From assembly GCF_004216755.1 (NCBI RefSeq), contig NZ_SGWZ01000001.1:310001-374000 (forward strand): DNA of 64,000 nucleotides. Direction: 5' to 3'. This document shows, piece by piece, positions 48,448-57,285 of this stretch. The DNA is from Kerstersia gyiorum (GTDB taxonomy: Bacteria; Pseudomonadota; Gammaproteobacteria; Burkholderiales; Burkholderiaceae_B). The first letter of the stretch is position 1. Every line of letters starts with the position of its first letter. The notes beneath the pieces are model-generated. The model was not told the origin of the DNA. It ran no database searches and was given only the letters and a program-made list of their open reading frames with translations. A program made the position numbers and the translations under genes.

Positions 48448-49929
48448 TTGTCCAGGTTTCAGCTTCCTGCGTCGCTGCGGCAGACGCGCAATTATGTCGA
48501 TGGCGAGTTCGTTGCCACGGCCAAGACTTTCCATAACATCTGTCCGGTGGACGGCGCCGTGCTGGCGGATGTCCATGAGGCGGACAAGGCGCTGGTGGAC
48601 CGTGCCGTGGCTGCGGCGCGCCGCGCCGTGGAGGGCGAATGGGGCCAGGCGGATGCCGCCGAACGTGCCAGGTACCTGTATCGGGTGGCGGACATCATCG
48701 AACGGCGCTTCGAAGCGTTCCTGGCCGCCGAAGTCGCCGATACCGGCAGGCCGTTGAGCCAGGCGCGCCAGCTGGATATCTATCGCGGCATCCACAACTT
48801 CCGCACCTTTGCCGATCTGGCCAAGGTGGCCAATACCGATTTCTTCGAAACCCGGCTGGGCGACGGCACCAGACTGATCAACTACGTCACGCGCAAGCCG
48901 CTGGGCGTGGTAGCCAGCATTTCGCCGTGGAACCTGCCCATCCTGTCGCTGACCTGGAAGGCTGCGCCTGCGCTGATCTGTGGCAACGCGGTGGTCTGCA
49001 AGCCGTCCGAGGAAACGCCTTCGAGCGCCACGCTGGTCGCCGAGGCCTTCGACGAGGCCGGCGTGCCGGCGGGCGTGTTCAATGTCATTCACGGCTTCGG
49101 CCCAGGGTCGGCCGGTGAGTTCCTGAGTACGCATCCGGATATCGACGCCATTACCTTCACCGGGGAGTCCCGCACTGGCACGGCGATCATGAAAGCCGCG
49201 GCCGAGGGTGTCAAGGAAGTGTCTTTCGAACTGGGCGGCAAGAATGCGGCAGTGGTCTTTGCCGATGCGGATTTCGAAGCGGCGGTCGAGGGCATCGTGC
49301 GCTCCAGCTTCACCAATGCCGGCCAGGTGTGCCTGTGCTCCGAGCGGGTCTATGTCGAACGTTCCATCTTCGATCGTTTCGTGGCGGCGCTCAAAGCCAG
49401 GACCGAGGCGCTGAAGGTGAGCTGGCCCGATGACGAGGGCGTATTCATGGGTTCGCTGATCTCGCGCGAACATCGCGAGAAAGTGCTGTCCTACTTCGAC
49501 CTGGCCGTGCAGGAAGGGGCGACGGTCGTGACTGGCGGCACGGTGCCGGTGTTCGGCGACGAGCGCGACAACGGCGCCTACGTGCTGCCCACCATCTGGA
49601 CCGGCCTGCCGGACGATGCGCGCTGCATGCGCGAAGAAGTCTTCGGCCCGGTATGCCACATTGCCCCCTTCGACAGCGAAGAAGAAGTGCTGCGCCGGGT
49701 CAACGACAGCGCCTATGGGCTGGCCGCCAGCATCTGGACCACCAACCTGTCGCGCGCGCATCGCGTCAGCCCGAAGATCCATGTCGGCATCGTCTGGGTC
49801 AATACCTGGTTCTCGCGTGACCTGCGCACGCCCTTCGGCGGCGGCAAGCTGTCCGGCATCGGCCGCGAAGGGGGGCGTTATTCGCTCGATTTCTATTCGG
49901 AAACGACCAACGTTTGCGTCAAGGTATGA
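48448..49929 (+). CDS. nbaE: 2-Aminomuconate 6-semialdehyde dehydrogenase
   Basis: 493 residues, aldehyde-dehydrogenase fold. Motifs are SPWNLPILSLTWKAAPAL, the catalytic glutamate in SFELGGKN and the catalytic cysteine in NAGQVCLCSERVYV. The long overlap with 2-hydroxymuconate/2-aminomuconate semialdehyde dehydrogenases (PWNLPxL, VGIVWVNTWFSRDLRTPFGG) and the gene context assign it to oxidation of 2-aminomuconate semialdehyde. The start appears to be TTG at 48448, with AAGGAG 6 bp upstream; the nearest ATG in frame upstream lies inside the LysR gene. The frame is open into that gene, but this is a shadow. Confidence 0.9.
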   Translation: MSRFQLPASLRQTRNYVDGEFVATAKTFHNICPVDGAVLADVHEADKALVDRAVAAARRAVEGEWGQADAAERARYLYRVADIIERRFEAFLAAEVADTGRPLSQARQLDIYRGIHNFRTFADLAKVANTDFFETRLGDGTRLINYVTRKPLGVVASISPWNLPILSLTWKAAPALICGNAVVCKPSEETPSSATLVAEAFDEAGVPAGVFNVIHGFGPGSAGEFLSTHPDIDAITFTGESRTGTAIMKAAAEGVKEVSFELGGKNAAVVFADADFEAAVEGIVRSSFTNAGQVCLCSERVYVERSIFDRFVAALKARTEALKVSWPDDEGVFMGSLISREHREKVLSYFDLAVQEGATVVTGGTVPVFGDERDNGAYVLPTIWTGLPDDARCMREEVFGPVCHIAPFDSEEEVLRRVNDSAYGLAASIWTTNLSRAHRVSPKIHVGIVWVNTWFSRDLRTPFGGGKLSGIGREGGRYSLDFYSETTNVCVKV

Positions 49930-49967
49930 GCCCTGCGGGACAGACAAACGACAGCAATGGGGAAAGC

Positions 49968-50771
49968 ATGAACGATTCACTGCAGGCCTTGGCAGACCGG
50001 CTCTGGGCAGCCCAGCAAAGCGGGCAGCCGACCACGCCGGTGCGCGATGAGATCGCGCGCCTGGCGGGGCATGACGGCGATGCGCTGGCGCTGGCCTATG
50101 CCGTGCAGGCGCTGCTGGCCGAGCGCCAGCAGCAGCGCGGGGCGCGTCGGATAGGCCGCAAGATAGGCCTGACCTCGCGCGCGGTGCAGCAGCAGCTGGG
50201 CGTGGCGGCGCCGGATTTCGGCGCGTTGTTTGCCGACATGGCATTTGGCGATGGCGAGGAAATTCCCTGGGCGCGCACCATGCAGCCCAAGGCCGAAGCG
50301 GAAATCGCGCTGGTGCTCGAACGCGACCTGCCGCACGAGCGCCATACCTTTGCCGATGTCATCTCGGCGACAGCCTATGCCTTGCCGGCCATAGAAGTTG
50401 TTGGCAGCCGCATTGCCAATTGGGATATCCGCCTGGTCGATACCGTGGCGGACAACGCGTCGTCGGGGTTGTTCGTGCTGGGTTCGCGTCCGGTGCGGCT
50501 GGCCGCGCTGGACCTGGTGCGCTGCGGCATGGTGATGGAATGCCGGGGCGACCAGGTGTCGGTCGGGGCCGGTGCGGCCTGCCTGGGCAACCCCCTGAAT
50601 GCCGCCGTCTGGCTGGCTGACACGATGGTGCGGCTGGGCTCACCGCTGAGGGCGGGCGATGTCGTGCTGACCGGCGCGCTCGGCCCGATGGCCAGCGTGC
50701 GGCCAGGGGATGTGATCAGTGCCGCCATCGAAGGGCTGGGCAGTGTCGCGGCGGTGTTCGCCGCCAGTTGA
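49968..50771 (+). CDS. nbaH: 2-Oxopent-4-enoate hydratase (2-keto-4-pentenoate hydratase)
   Basis: 267 residues of the hydratase/decarboxylase (MhpD/DmpE) family: GRKIGLTSRAVQQQLGVAAPDFGALFADM is the diagnostic segment of the hydratase arm, with IEVVGSRIANWDIRLVDTVADNASSG and LTGALGPMASVRPGDV. It adds water to 2-oxopent-4-enoate to give 4-hydroxy-2-oxovalerate, with Mg2+ held by acidic residues. The start at 49968 follows GGGGAAAG. The order hydratase then decarboxylase is as in other meta-cleavage clusters. Confidence 0.86.
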   Translation: MNDSLQALADRLWAAQQSGQPTTPVRDEIARLAGHDGDALALAYAVQALLAERQQQRGARRIGRKIGLTSRAVQQQLGVAAPDFGALFADMAFGDGEEIPWARTMQPKAEAEIALVLERDLPHERHTFADVISATAYALPAIEVVGSRIANWDIRLVDTVADNASSGLFVLGSRPVRLAALDLVRCGMVMECRGDQVSVGAGAACLGNPLNAAVWLADTMVRLGSPLRAGDVVLTGALGPMASVRPGDVISAAIEGLGSVAAVFAAS

Positions 50772-50857
50772 ACAAGGGGCGGCGCGCCAGGGCGCAGCTG
50801 CCGGAAATGGAACAAGGCCGGGCCATGAGCAGAGGGGCTGGCAGGGAGAAGTCAACG

Positions 50858-51637
50858 ATGAGTGTGGATATCCAGTCCATTGCTGCGCAGCTTGACGGCG
50901 CGGCTTTGCACCGCCAGGCCGTGCCGCAATTCGCGCCGGGCAGTTTCACGCTGGCGCAGGCTTATGACATCCAGCGTGCTTCCGTGGCATGCCGGCAGGC
51001 CCGTGGCGATACGGTATGCGGTATCAAGCTGGGTTTCACCAGTCGGGCCAAGATGGTGCAAATGGGGGTCGATGACCTGATCTGGGGCTGGCTGACCCGT
51101 GAGATGCGCGAGGAAGAAGCCGCTACCGTTGATCTGGGCAAATACATCCATCCCCGGGTGGAACCCGAGGTCTGTTTCCTGACGCGTCGCGCCATCGACC
51201 GCCCGCTCAATGCGCTGGAGGCAGTGGACTACCTGGAAGCCGTGGCGCCGGCGCTGGAAATCATAGATTCGCGCTATCAGGATTTCCGTTTCAGCCTGGA
51301 GGACGTGGTGGCCGACAACTGCTCGTCGGCGGGCGTGGTGGTGGGAGGCTGGTCGCGTGATTTCGCCGCCTTGGGCAATGCCGGCGTGCTGGTGGCACAG
51401 GACGGCCGCATCACGCTGACGGGTTCCACGGCGGCGATCCTGGGACATCCCCTGAGGGCGGTGGTTCAGGCGGCCCGCCTGGTGGCTGCGGCGGAACTGA
51501 GCCTACCCGCCGGGTCCCTGATCATGGCTGGCGCGGCAACTGCCGCTGCGGCCTTGGCGCCGGGCCAGCATGTGCAGGGGCAGATCAACGGCCTGGGCAA
51601 GGTCGAATTCTTTACTGGAGGGCATCAGCATGGCTGA
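50858..51637 (+). CDS. nbaG: 4-Oxalocrotonate decarboxylase
   Basis: 259 residues, same superfamily as the preceding protein but with decarboxylase-type segments: GIKLGFTSRAKMVQMGVDDLIWGWL and HPRVEPEVCFL, then IIDSRYQDFRFSLEDVVADNCSSAGVVVG. Together with the hydratase it forms the usual complex that takes 4-oxalocrotonate to 2-oxopent-4-enoate and on. The start at 50858 follows GGGAGAAG; two earlier in-frame ATGs (50768, 50825) are possible but give atypical N-termini. It overlaps the next gene by 8 bp. Confidence 0.85.
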   Translation: MSVDIQSIAAQLDGAALHRQAVPQFAPGSFTLAQAYDIQRASVACRQARGDTVCGIKLGFTSRAKMVQMGVDDLIWGWLTREMREEEAATVDLGKYIHPRVEPEVCFLTRRAIDRPLNALEAVDYLEAVAPALEIIDSRYQDFRFSLEDVVADNCSSAGVVVGGWSRDFAALGNAGVLVAQDGRITLTGSTAAILGHPLRAVVQAARLVAAAELSLPAGSLIMAGAATAAAALAPGQHVQGQINGLGKVEFFTGGHQHG

Positions 51638-52064
51638 CCACAAGGCAGGCGTTATCCAGGGCAAGGCCGTGCCGCGCGGCCGCTTCCCGCATTACCGGCG
51701 TGCCGGTGATTTCATCTTCGTGTCTGGCACGAGTTCGCGCCGCCCGGACAATACCTTCGAAGGGGCGCAGGCCGACGCCATGGGCGTGACGACGCTGGAT
51801 ATCCGCGCGCAGTCGCGCGCGGTGATCCGCAATATCGCCGACATCCTGGCGCATGCCGGCGCAGGCCTGGAGGATATGGTCGAGGCGCAGGTATTCCTCG
51901 TCAGCATGAACGACTTTGGCGGCTTCAATGAAGTCTGGGCCGAATTCTTCGATGAGAATGGCCCCACACGCACCACGGTGGCGGTGCATCAGTTGCCGCA
52001 CCCCCATCTGTTGATCGAGATCCGCGCGGTGGCCTACAAGCCCCTGCCAACCTCCCAGGAGTAG
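51630..52064 (+). CDS. nbaF: 2-Aminomuconate deaminase (RidA/YjgF-family)
   Basis: 144 residues, a RidA fold: FPHYRRAGDFIFVSGTSSRRPDNTFEG, QSRAVIRNIADILAHAGAGLEDMVEAQVFLVSMNDF and the arginine-bearing TRTTVAVHQLPHPHLLIEIRAVA. In 3-hydroxyanthranilate meta-cleavage clusters this member (AmnD/NbaF) deaminates 2-aminomuconate to 4-oxalocrotonate. GGAGG lies 7 bp before the ATG. The gene is between the decarboxylase and the ring-cleavage dioxygenase, which fits the pathway better than a general RidA role. Confidence 0.86.
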   Translation: MADHKAGVIQGKAVPRGRFPHYRRAGDFIFVSGTSSRRPDNTFEGAQADAMGVTTLDIRAQSRAVIRNIADILAHAGAGLEDMVEAQVFLVSMNDFGGFNEVWAEFFDENGPTRTTVAVHQLPHPHLLIEIRAVAYKPLPTSQE

Positions 52065-52068
52065 GACC

Positions 52069-52644
52069 ATGATGAACTTCAAGTACGGCTATCCGTTGAA
52101 TTTCCAGAAGTGGCTCGGTGAACACGAACACCTGCTCAAGCCGCCGGTCGGCAACCAGCAGATCTGGGCCGATGGCGACTTCATGGTGACGGTGGTGGGT
52201 GGGCCCAACCAGCGCTCCGATTTCCACGATGACCCGGTGGAGGAGTTCTTCTACCAGTTCAAGGGCAACGCCTATCTGCTGATCTGGGACCGTGGCCAGT
52301 ATGAGCGCGTGCATCTCAAGGAAGGCGACATGTTCCTGCAGGCGCCTCACGTCAAGCACTCGCCCCAGCGCCCGGAGGCCGGCAGCCTTTGCCTGGTGAT
52401 AGAGCGCCAGCGGCCCCTGGGCAGCAAGGACGCCTTGCAATGGTGCTGCGCGCGTTGCGGCAGCCTGGTCCGGCGCTACGAGATGCAGCTCGAAAGCATC
52501 GTGGCCGACCTGCCACCCGTTTATGAACAGTTCTATGCCACCGCCGACGCCGAGCGCACCTGCCAGTCCTGCGGCGAAGTGCATCCGGGCCGGGATTTCG
52601 AGGCCTGGCACCGGACCCTGAATCAACACTTTCCCGAGCAGTGA
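52069..52644 (+). CDS. nbaC: 3-Hydroxyanthranilate 3,4-dioxygenase
   Basis: 191 residues, cupin fold. The Fe(II) ligands of the family are visible in RSDFHDDPVEEFFYQ (His and Glu) and APHVKHSPQRP (His); arginines nearby bind the substrate. The C-terminal rubredoxin-like site is present: CCARCG and CQSCGE, the second metal found in bacterial enzymes. It opens the ring of 3-hydroxyanthranilate to 2-amino-3-carboxymuconate semialdehyde. The ATG follows AGGAGTAGGACC and lies 4 bp after nbaF. Confidence 0.95.
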   Translation: MMNFKYGYPLNFQKWLGEHEHLLKPPVGNQQIWADGDFMVTVVGGPNQRSDFHDDPVEEFFYQFKGNAYLLIWDRGQYERVHLKEGDMFLQAPHVKHSPQRPEAGSLCLVIERQRPLGSKDALQWCCARCGSLVRRYEMQLESIVADLPPVYEQFYATADAERTCQSCGEVHPGRDFEAWHRTLNQHFPEQ

Positions 52645-52650
52645 GCTGCC

Positions 52651-53643
52651 ATGATTGATATCCACTCGCACTTTTTCCCTTGCATCAGCGCAGCCACTGC
52701 GGAGGCAGCCAATCCCGGGCGTGCGCCCTGGCTGCGCATAGATGACGACGGCGAAATCGGCCAGATCATGGTGGGCGACAAGCCGTTCCGGCCGGTCTAC
52801 CGTTCGCTCTGGGACCCGCAGTTCCGCCTGCAGGAAATGGATCAGCATGGTATCGACATCCAGGTGAACTGCGCCACGCCCATCATGTTCGGCTATGCCT
52901 GGGATGCGCAGCTGGCGGCAGACTGGGCGGCACGGATGAACGAGGAAGCGCTGGCCTTTGCCGCCGCCGACCCGCGCCGCTTGAAGGTGCTCTCGCAAGT
53001 GCCCCTGCAAGACGTGAAGCTGGCCTGCGCGGAAGCATCGCGGGCGCAGAAGGCAGGCTGTATCGGCGTGCAGATCGGCAACCACGCCGGCGACCGCGAC
53101 CTGGATCATCCCGACATGGTCGATTTCCTGATCCATTGCGCCAATGAAGGCATACCGGTGTTTGTGCATCCCTGGGACATGATGGGCGGCAAGGAGCGCA
53201 TGCGACAGTGGATGCTGCCTTGGCTGGTCGCCATGCCGGCGGAAACACAGCTTGGCATGCTGTCGCTGATACTGTCCGGAGCACTGGAACGCATTCCCGA
53301 ATCCTTGAAAATCTGCTTTGCCCACGGCGGCGGCAGCTTTGCCTATACCCTGGGTCGGGTGGATAACGCCTGGCGCCACCGCGATATCGTGCGCCAGGAC
53401 TGCCCACGGCCGCCATCAGAGTATGCCCGGCGGCTTTATGTGGATAGCGCCGTGTTCGACGAGGGGGCGCTCAAGCTGCTGGTTGACGTGATGGGCGTGG
53501 GTCATGTCATGCTGGGCTCGGACCAGCCCTTCCCGCTGGGCGAGCAGGAGGTCGGTGCCCTGGTGCGCGGCGCGGGCTTTTTGTCGGCGCCGCAGCGCGA
53601 CCGCATCCTGGGCGCGAATGCCGTTGAATTTTTCGGGCTGTAA
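52651..53643 (+). CDS. nbaD: 2-Amino-3-carboxymuconate-6-semialdehyde decarboxylase (ACMSD)
   Basis: 330 residues, amidohydrolase_2 fold. Zinc ligands: HSH in MIDIHSHFFP (residues 5-7), a His in VFVHPWDMMGG (around 170-176) and the Asp in MLGSDQPFPLGE (near 291), with CFAHGGGSFAYTLGR containing another ligand His. It removes the 3-carboxyl group from ACMS to give 2-aminomuconate semialdehyde, the substrate of the dehydrogenase upstream. It is the last gene of the six-gene operon; a terminator follows about 80 bp later. Confidence 0.95.
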   Translation: MIDIHSHFFPCISAATAEAANPGRAPWLRIDDDGEIGQIMVGDKPFRPVYRSLWDPQFRLQEMDQHGIDIQVNCATPIMFGYAWDAQLAADWAARMNEEALAFAAADPRRLKVLSQVPLQDVKLACAEASRAQKAGCIGVQIGNHAGDRDLDHPDMVDFLIHCANEGIPVFVHPWDMMGGKERMRQWMLPWLVAMPAETQLGMLSLILSGALERIPESLKICFAHGGGSFAYTLGRVDNAWRHRDIVRQDCPRPPSEYARRLYVDSAVFDEGALKLLVDVMGVGHVMLGSDQPFPLGEQEVGALVRGAGFLSAPQRDRILGANAVEFFGL

Positions 53644-53723
53644 TACCGGGCTGGGCTGGTGCCGGCTTTCCCGGTACTGTGGCGCGGCCCATTAACAACC
53701 ATCAATTCAGTTTCCCAGATTTC

Positions 53724-53764
53724 CCCTTGCAATCGTCTTGGCGACGATCGCAAGGGGTTTTTTA
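53724..53764 (+). terminator. Rho-independent terminator of the 3-hydroxyanthranilate operon
   Basis: CCCCTTGC-A-ATCGTC (53724-53738) pairs with GACGAT-C-GCAAGGGG (53744-53758), one mismatch, 5-nt loop, followed by six T. Confidence 0.92.
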
Positions 53765-54170
53765 TTAGTCTTCCGGAATCAATCTAAGGGTAAATGCTGA
53801 GTCGTCAGGTAATGGATTTTGCAATGCAGCACAAATGCGCCATAACAGGGCGCGAAGATGTTCAATTGCCGAATTACAAGGCGTAAACAAACGAAATGCA
53901 CCGTAGAAAAACAAGTGAATTATTGCGTTGCATCAATTTGGTGCGGTAGAAGAAAAGGTATTCCAGGCGCTTATAGCTGGCGGTCAAAAAATGATTATCC
54001 AGGGCTTGCGCGGTTGGCTACATTCAGCTTGCAGACCTTTGATTTTTCAGGAACGTGCAAGGTTTCCAGGCATGTGCAGCGGTTTCCTGAATGGCGCATC
54101 GCCGCTCAGGCGGTGTAACGGTATTTTCAATGGGTCTTTTCAATCTGAATGATGTGAACCGGGGGCAATC
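53765..54170. promoter_or_regulatory. AT-rich promoter region of liv cluster 2
   Basis: This 406-bp region is much richer in A+T than its surroundings (about 53765-54000 in particular). Short open frames here (such as 53858-54118) have no ribosome site and unlikely composition. It should contain the promoter and control sites of the following operon. The GGGGG ribosome site lies just before 54171. Confidence 0.5.
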
Positions 54171-55355
54171 ATGAAGCGGAATTTCTTTTCCAGTATTTCC
54201 TTGGGCCGTTTGCTGGCAACAGGCGCAATGGCAGGGTGCTGTGCCATTGCCAATGCCGCCGAGCCAGTCAAAGTCGGTATTGCGCTGGATATCTCCGGGC
54301 CTTTTGCCGCATTGGGCGCAGAGGCACGCGATGGCTTTGATCTGGCGATCGAACAATTGGACGGAAAACTCGGCGGTCAGCCGGCGGAATTCATCAAAAC
54401 CGACTTTGCCGGCAGCCCGGAGCAGGCCACGCAATTGGTCAGGCGCTACTTGCAACGGGACAAGATCGACTTCTTCACCGGGCCGATCGCCTCGAACTCG
54501 GCATTGGCTGTCATGCCTTTGCTGGCCAAGGACAAGGTTCCGTTCATTTCCAGTAATCCCGGGCCCAGCCAGTTGGCTGGCAAGCAATGCAGTCCGTACT
54601 TCTTCGCGCAGTACCAGAACGATAATTTCGACGAGGCGGCAGGCAGCCTGGCCGACGCCAAGCAGTTCAAGAAAGTGGTGATCCTGGCGCCGAACTATCC
54701 GGCCGGCAAGGATCACATGGCAGGTTTCAAGCGCACCTACAGCGGCGAAGTCCTGGATGAAATCTATACCAAGGTCGGGCAGCTCGATTATTCGGCGGAA
54801 ATCGCGCAGATCCGCAGCGCCAAGCCGGATGCGGTGTACTTCTTCCTGCCGGGCAGCATGGGGATCAACTTCATCAAGCAGTATGTGGCCGGCGGCCTGA
54901 AGGACGTGCCGCTGGTGGCGCCCAACACCGTTGACCTGGACATCATTCCTGCTGTGGGTGACGACGCGCTGGGCATCCTGAATACCTCGCAATGGGTGCA
55001 CGATCTGCCGGTGCCGGCCAACCAGGCCTTTGTCGAAGCCTTCCGCCAGAAGTACAACGGCCGCTACCCCTCGGCCTATGCCGCCATGGCTTACGACAGC
55101 ATCCTGGCCATGGATGCGGCCGTGCGCGAAACCGCAGGCAAGGTCGACGACCGCGAAGCGCTGGTCAAGGCGCTGGAACAGGCATCCTTCGATTCCATCA
55201 AGGGCCCCTTCAGCTACGGCGCCAACCATTTCCCAGTGCAGAATTTCTACCTGCGCGTGGTGGATAAGGATGCGGATGGCAAGTACGTGAACCGCCTGGT
55301 TGAAACCGTGCTGGAAAACCATCAGGACGCCTACGTCTCCGAGTGCAAGCTGTAA
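54171..55355 (+). CDS. livK: Liv-type ABC transporter substrate-binding protein (cluster 2)
   Basis: 394 residues: signal peptide (MKRNFFSSISLGRLLATGAMAGCCAIANA, cleavage before AEPVKVG) and a periplasmic-binding-protein-like I fold (VGIALDISGPFAALGAEARDG; FFTGPIASNSALAVMPLLAKD; SSNPGPSQLAGKQCSPYFF). The subgroup is near the binders of aromatic acids and related compounds rather than classic LivJ. It is the first gene of livKHMGF cluster 2, right after the 3-hydroxyanthranilate operon, so an aromatic or tryptophan-derived ligand is a reasonable guess. Confidence 0.9.
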   Translation: MKRNFFSSISLGRLLATGAMAGCCAIANAAEPVKVGIALDISGPFAALGAEARDGFDLAIEQLDGKLGGQPAEFIKTDFAGSPEQATQLVRRYLQRDKIDFFTGPIASNSALAVMPLLAKDKVPFISSNPGPSQLAGKQCSPYFFAQYQNDNFDEAAGSLADAKQFKKVVILAPNYPAGKDHMAGFKRTYSGEVLDEIYTKVGQLDYSAEIAQIRSAKPDAVYFFLPGSMGINFIKQYVAGGLKDVPLVAPNTVDLDIIPAVGDDALGILNTSQWVHDLPVPANQAFVEAFRQKYNGRYPSAYAAMAYDSILAMDAAVRETAGKVDDREALVKALEQASFDSIKGPFSYGANHFPVQNFYLRVVDKDADGKYVNRLVETVLENHQDAYVSECKL

Positions 55356-55373
55356 GCAGGACGGAGGCGGCAC

Positions 55374-56294
55374 ATGGATGGCATCTTCATCATCGAGCAG
55401 TTGCTCAACGGCCTGGGCTATGGGCTCATGCTTTTCCTGATTGCGGCAGGCCTGACGCTGATATTCGGCATCATGGACACCATGAACCTGGCGCACGGCT
55501 CCATGTTCATGGTGGGGGCCTACGTGGCAGCACGGGTCCATGCCGTCAGCGGCTCCTTCCTGACCGGCGTGGTGGCCGGCGTGGCGGCGACTGTTGTGCT
55601 GGCGGCGTTGCTGGAGCTGGCGATCATTCGGCGTCTGTACCGGCGTGATCACCTGGCGCAGGTGATCGCAACCTTCGGCATCATCCTGATCGCCGACGAT
55701 GCCGTGAAGGCGATCTGGGGGGCGGCGCCCATCATGGCGTCCATGCCGGCCTCGCTGGCCGGCCCGGTTACGCTCATGCCCGGGCTGCCCTATCCGGCCT
55801 ATCGCCTGCTGTTGCTGGTGGCAGGCCTGTTGGTGGCGCTGGGCCTGTACTTGCTGGTGAACCGGACCCGCATGGGCATGCTGGTGCGCGCTGGCGCTTC
55901 CAACCGCATCATGGCGGAATTTATGGGGGTGCGCGTCAGCCATGTGTTCTCTTTCGTGTTCGCGCTGGGCGCCGCGCTGGCGGCCCTGGCCGGTGCCTTG
56001 ATGGGCCCGATCAGCGCGGTGCAGATCGGCATGGGGGAAAGCATCCTGATCCCGTCGCTGGTTGTGGTCGTCATCGGCGGCATCGGTTCGATACGCGGCG
56101 CCTTCATCGCGGCCCTGATCGTGGGTTTCATCGACACCGCCGGGCGCGCATTCCTGGCGCCCGCCTTCAAGCTGGTCATGCCGCCTGCCGTCGCGGCCGA
56201 CCTGGGGGCGGCGCTGGCCGGTGTCGCGGTATACGTCTTTATGGCGGTCGTGCTTGCCATCAAGCCCGCCGGTCTTTTTTCTGCACGCGCGTGA
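55374..56294 (+). CDS. livH: LivH-type ABC permease (cluster 2)
   Basis: 306 residues with eight membrane segments: LLNGLGYGLMLFLIAAGLTLIFGIMDTMNLAHGSMFMVGAY (the LivH entry motif), GMLVRAGASNRIMAEFMGVRVSHVFS (ATPase-contact loop), and LVVVVIGGIGSIRGAFIAALIVGFIDT. It pairs with the LivM of the next gene. It starts 18 bp after the binding-protein gene, with GGAGGCGGCAC in front. Confidence 0.92.
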   Translation: MDGIFIIEQLLNGLGYGLMLFLIAAGLTLIFGIMDTMNLAHGSMFMVGAYVAARVHAVSGSFLTGVVAGVAATVVLAALLELAIIRRLYRRDHLAQVIATFGIILIADDAVKAIWGAAPIMASMPASLAGPVTLMPGLPYPAYRLLLLVAGLLVALGLYLLVNRTRMGMLVRAGASNRIMAEFMGVRVSHVFSFVFALGAALAALAGALMGPISAVQIGMGESILIPSLVVVVIGGIGSIRGAFIAALIVGFIDTAGRAFLAPAFKLVMPPAVAADLGAALAGVAVYVFMAVVLAIKPAGLFSARA

Positions 56295-56301
56295 GGGCGA
56301 T

Positions 56302-57285
56302 ATGACAACTTCTGCTTTCACCGGACAAGCCGTTGCCGCGCAGCCGCGCCAGTCAGCCGGGCCATGGACGCCATGGGTGCTCCTGCTGGCGCTGGCCGTC
56401 TTTCCCTGGGTCGCGCCGCTGTTGCAGCTGGAATATTACGTGGGTTTCGTCGAGCGCCTGCTCATCATGATGATTGCTGCGTCCAGCCTCAATTTCATCC
56501 TGGGCTATGGCGGCATGGTGGCGCTGGGCCATGCCGGTTTCATCGGCGTGGGAGCGTATGCCGTGGCAGTCATGGTCGAGGCCGGCCATGATTCCGCCTG
56601 GCTGATATGGGCCACGGCCATCATCGCGGCAGCGGTCTTTTCCGCGCTGATCGGGCTGGTGGCGCTGCGCACCCGGGGCGTCTACTTCATCATGATTACC
56701 CTGGCATTTGCCGAGATGCTGCACTACGTCGCGGTATCCGTGCGTACGTATGGCGGTGACGACGGCTATAGCATCTATTCGCCGCTCAGCCTCGGTGCCG
56801 TGTTCGATGGCATGGAGTATGGCCTGTACTGGGTTGTGCTGGCCTGCGCGGCATTGTTGTTCGCGTTGATGAGCCGGATATCCGGTTCGCGTTTCGGCCA
56901 CGCGCTCAAGGGGGCTCGGGACAATGAAGTGCGCATGGCCGCCATGGGTTACCCGGTTTTTTTCATCCGCCTGGCAGCCTTTGTCGGGGCGGGCGCCGTG
57001 GCGGGGCTTGCTGGCGCCATGCTGGCCACCCATGACGGCTTCGTCAGCCCTTCGCTGATGGATTGGACCCAGTCCGCCATCCTGATCGTCATGGTTGTCA
57101 TTGGTGGCGTCGGCAACCGCTGGGGCGGCGTCATCGGCGCCGGGCTGTGGCTGTCGCTGCAGGAGGGCCTGCGCATGTTCACCGAATACTGGCACTGGCC
57201 GCTGGGCATCCTGTTGCTGATCATCGTGTTCTACGCACCGGAAGGCATTGCCGCCCGGCTGCGCTGCAAAAGGAGCGCGGCATGA
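56302..57285 (+). CDS. livM: LivM-type ABC permease (cluster 2)
   Basis: 327 residues. Core motifs are SLNFILGYGGMVALGHAGFIGVGAYAVAV, RFGHALKGARDNEVRMAAMGYPVFFIRLAAFV and SAILIVMVVIGGVGNRWGGVIGAGLW. Start at 56302 (MTTSAF), with GAGGGCGAT upstream; an earlier in-frame ATG overlaps livH and is unlikely. Its stop overlaps the livG start (ATGA). Confidence 0.92.
   Translation: MTTSAFTGQAVAAQPRQSAGPWTPWVLLLALAVFPWVAPLLQLEYYVGFVERLLIMMIAASSLNFILGYGGMVALGHAGFIGVGAYAVAVMVEAGHDSAWLIWATAIIAAAVFSALIGLVALRTRGVYFIMITLAFAEMLHYVAVSVRTYGGDDGYSIYSPLSLGAVFDGMEYGLYWVVLACAALLFALMSRISGSRFGHALKGARDNEVRMAAMGYPVFFIRLAAFVGAGAVAGLAGAMLATHDGFVSPSLMDWTQSAILIVMVVIGGVGNRWGGVIGAGLWLSLQEGLRMFTEYWHWPLGILLLIIVFYAPEGIAARLRCKRSAA

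Noticed and set aside
53858..54118. Short open frame in the AT-rich region before liv cluster 2
   Set aside because: No ribosome site, no domain and composition like noncoding promoter DNA; the region is better read as regulatory.
54024..56321. Very long open frame (765 codons) on the minus strand across livK and livH of cluster 2
   Set aside because: Antisense shadow with the same biased composition; it crosses two well-supported genes.
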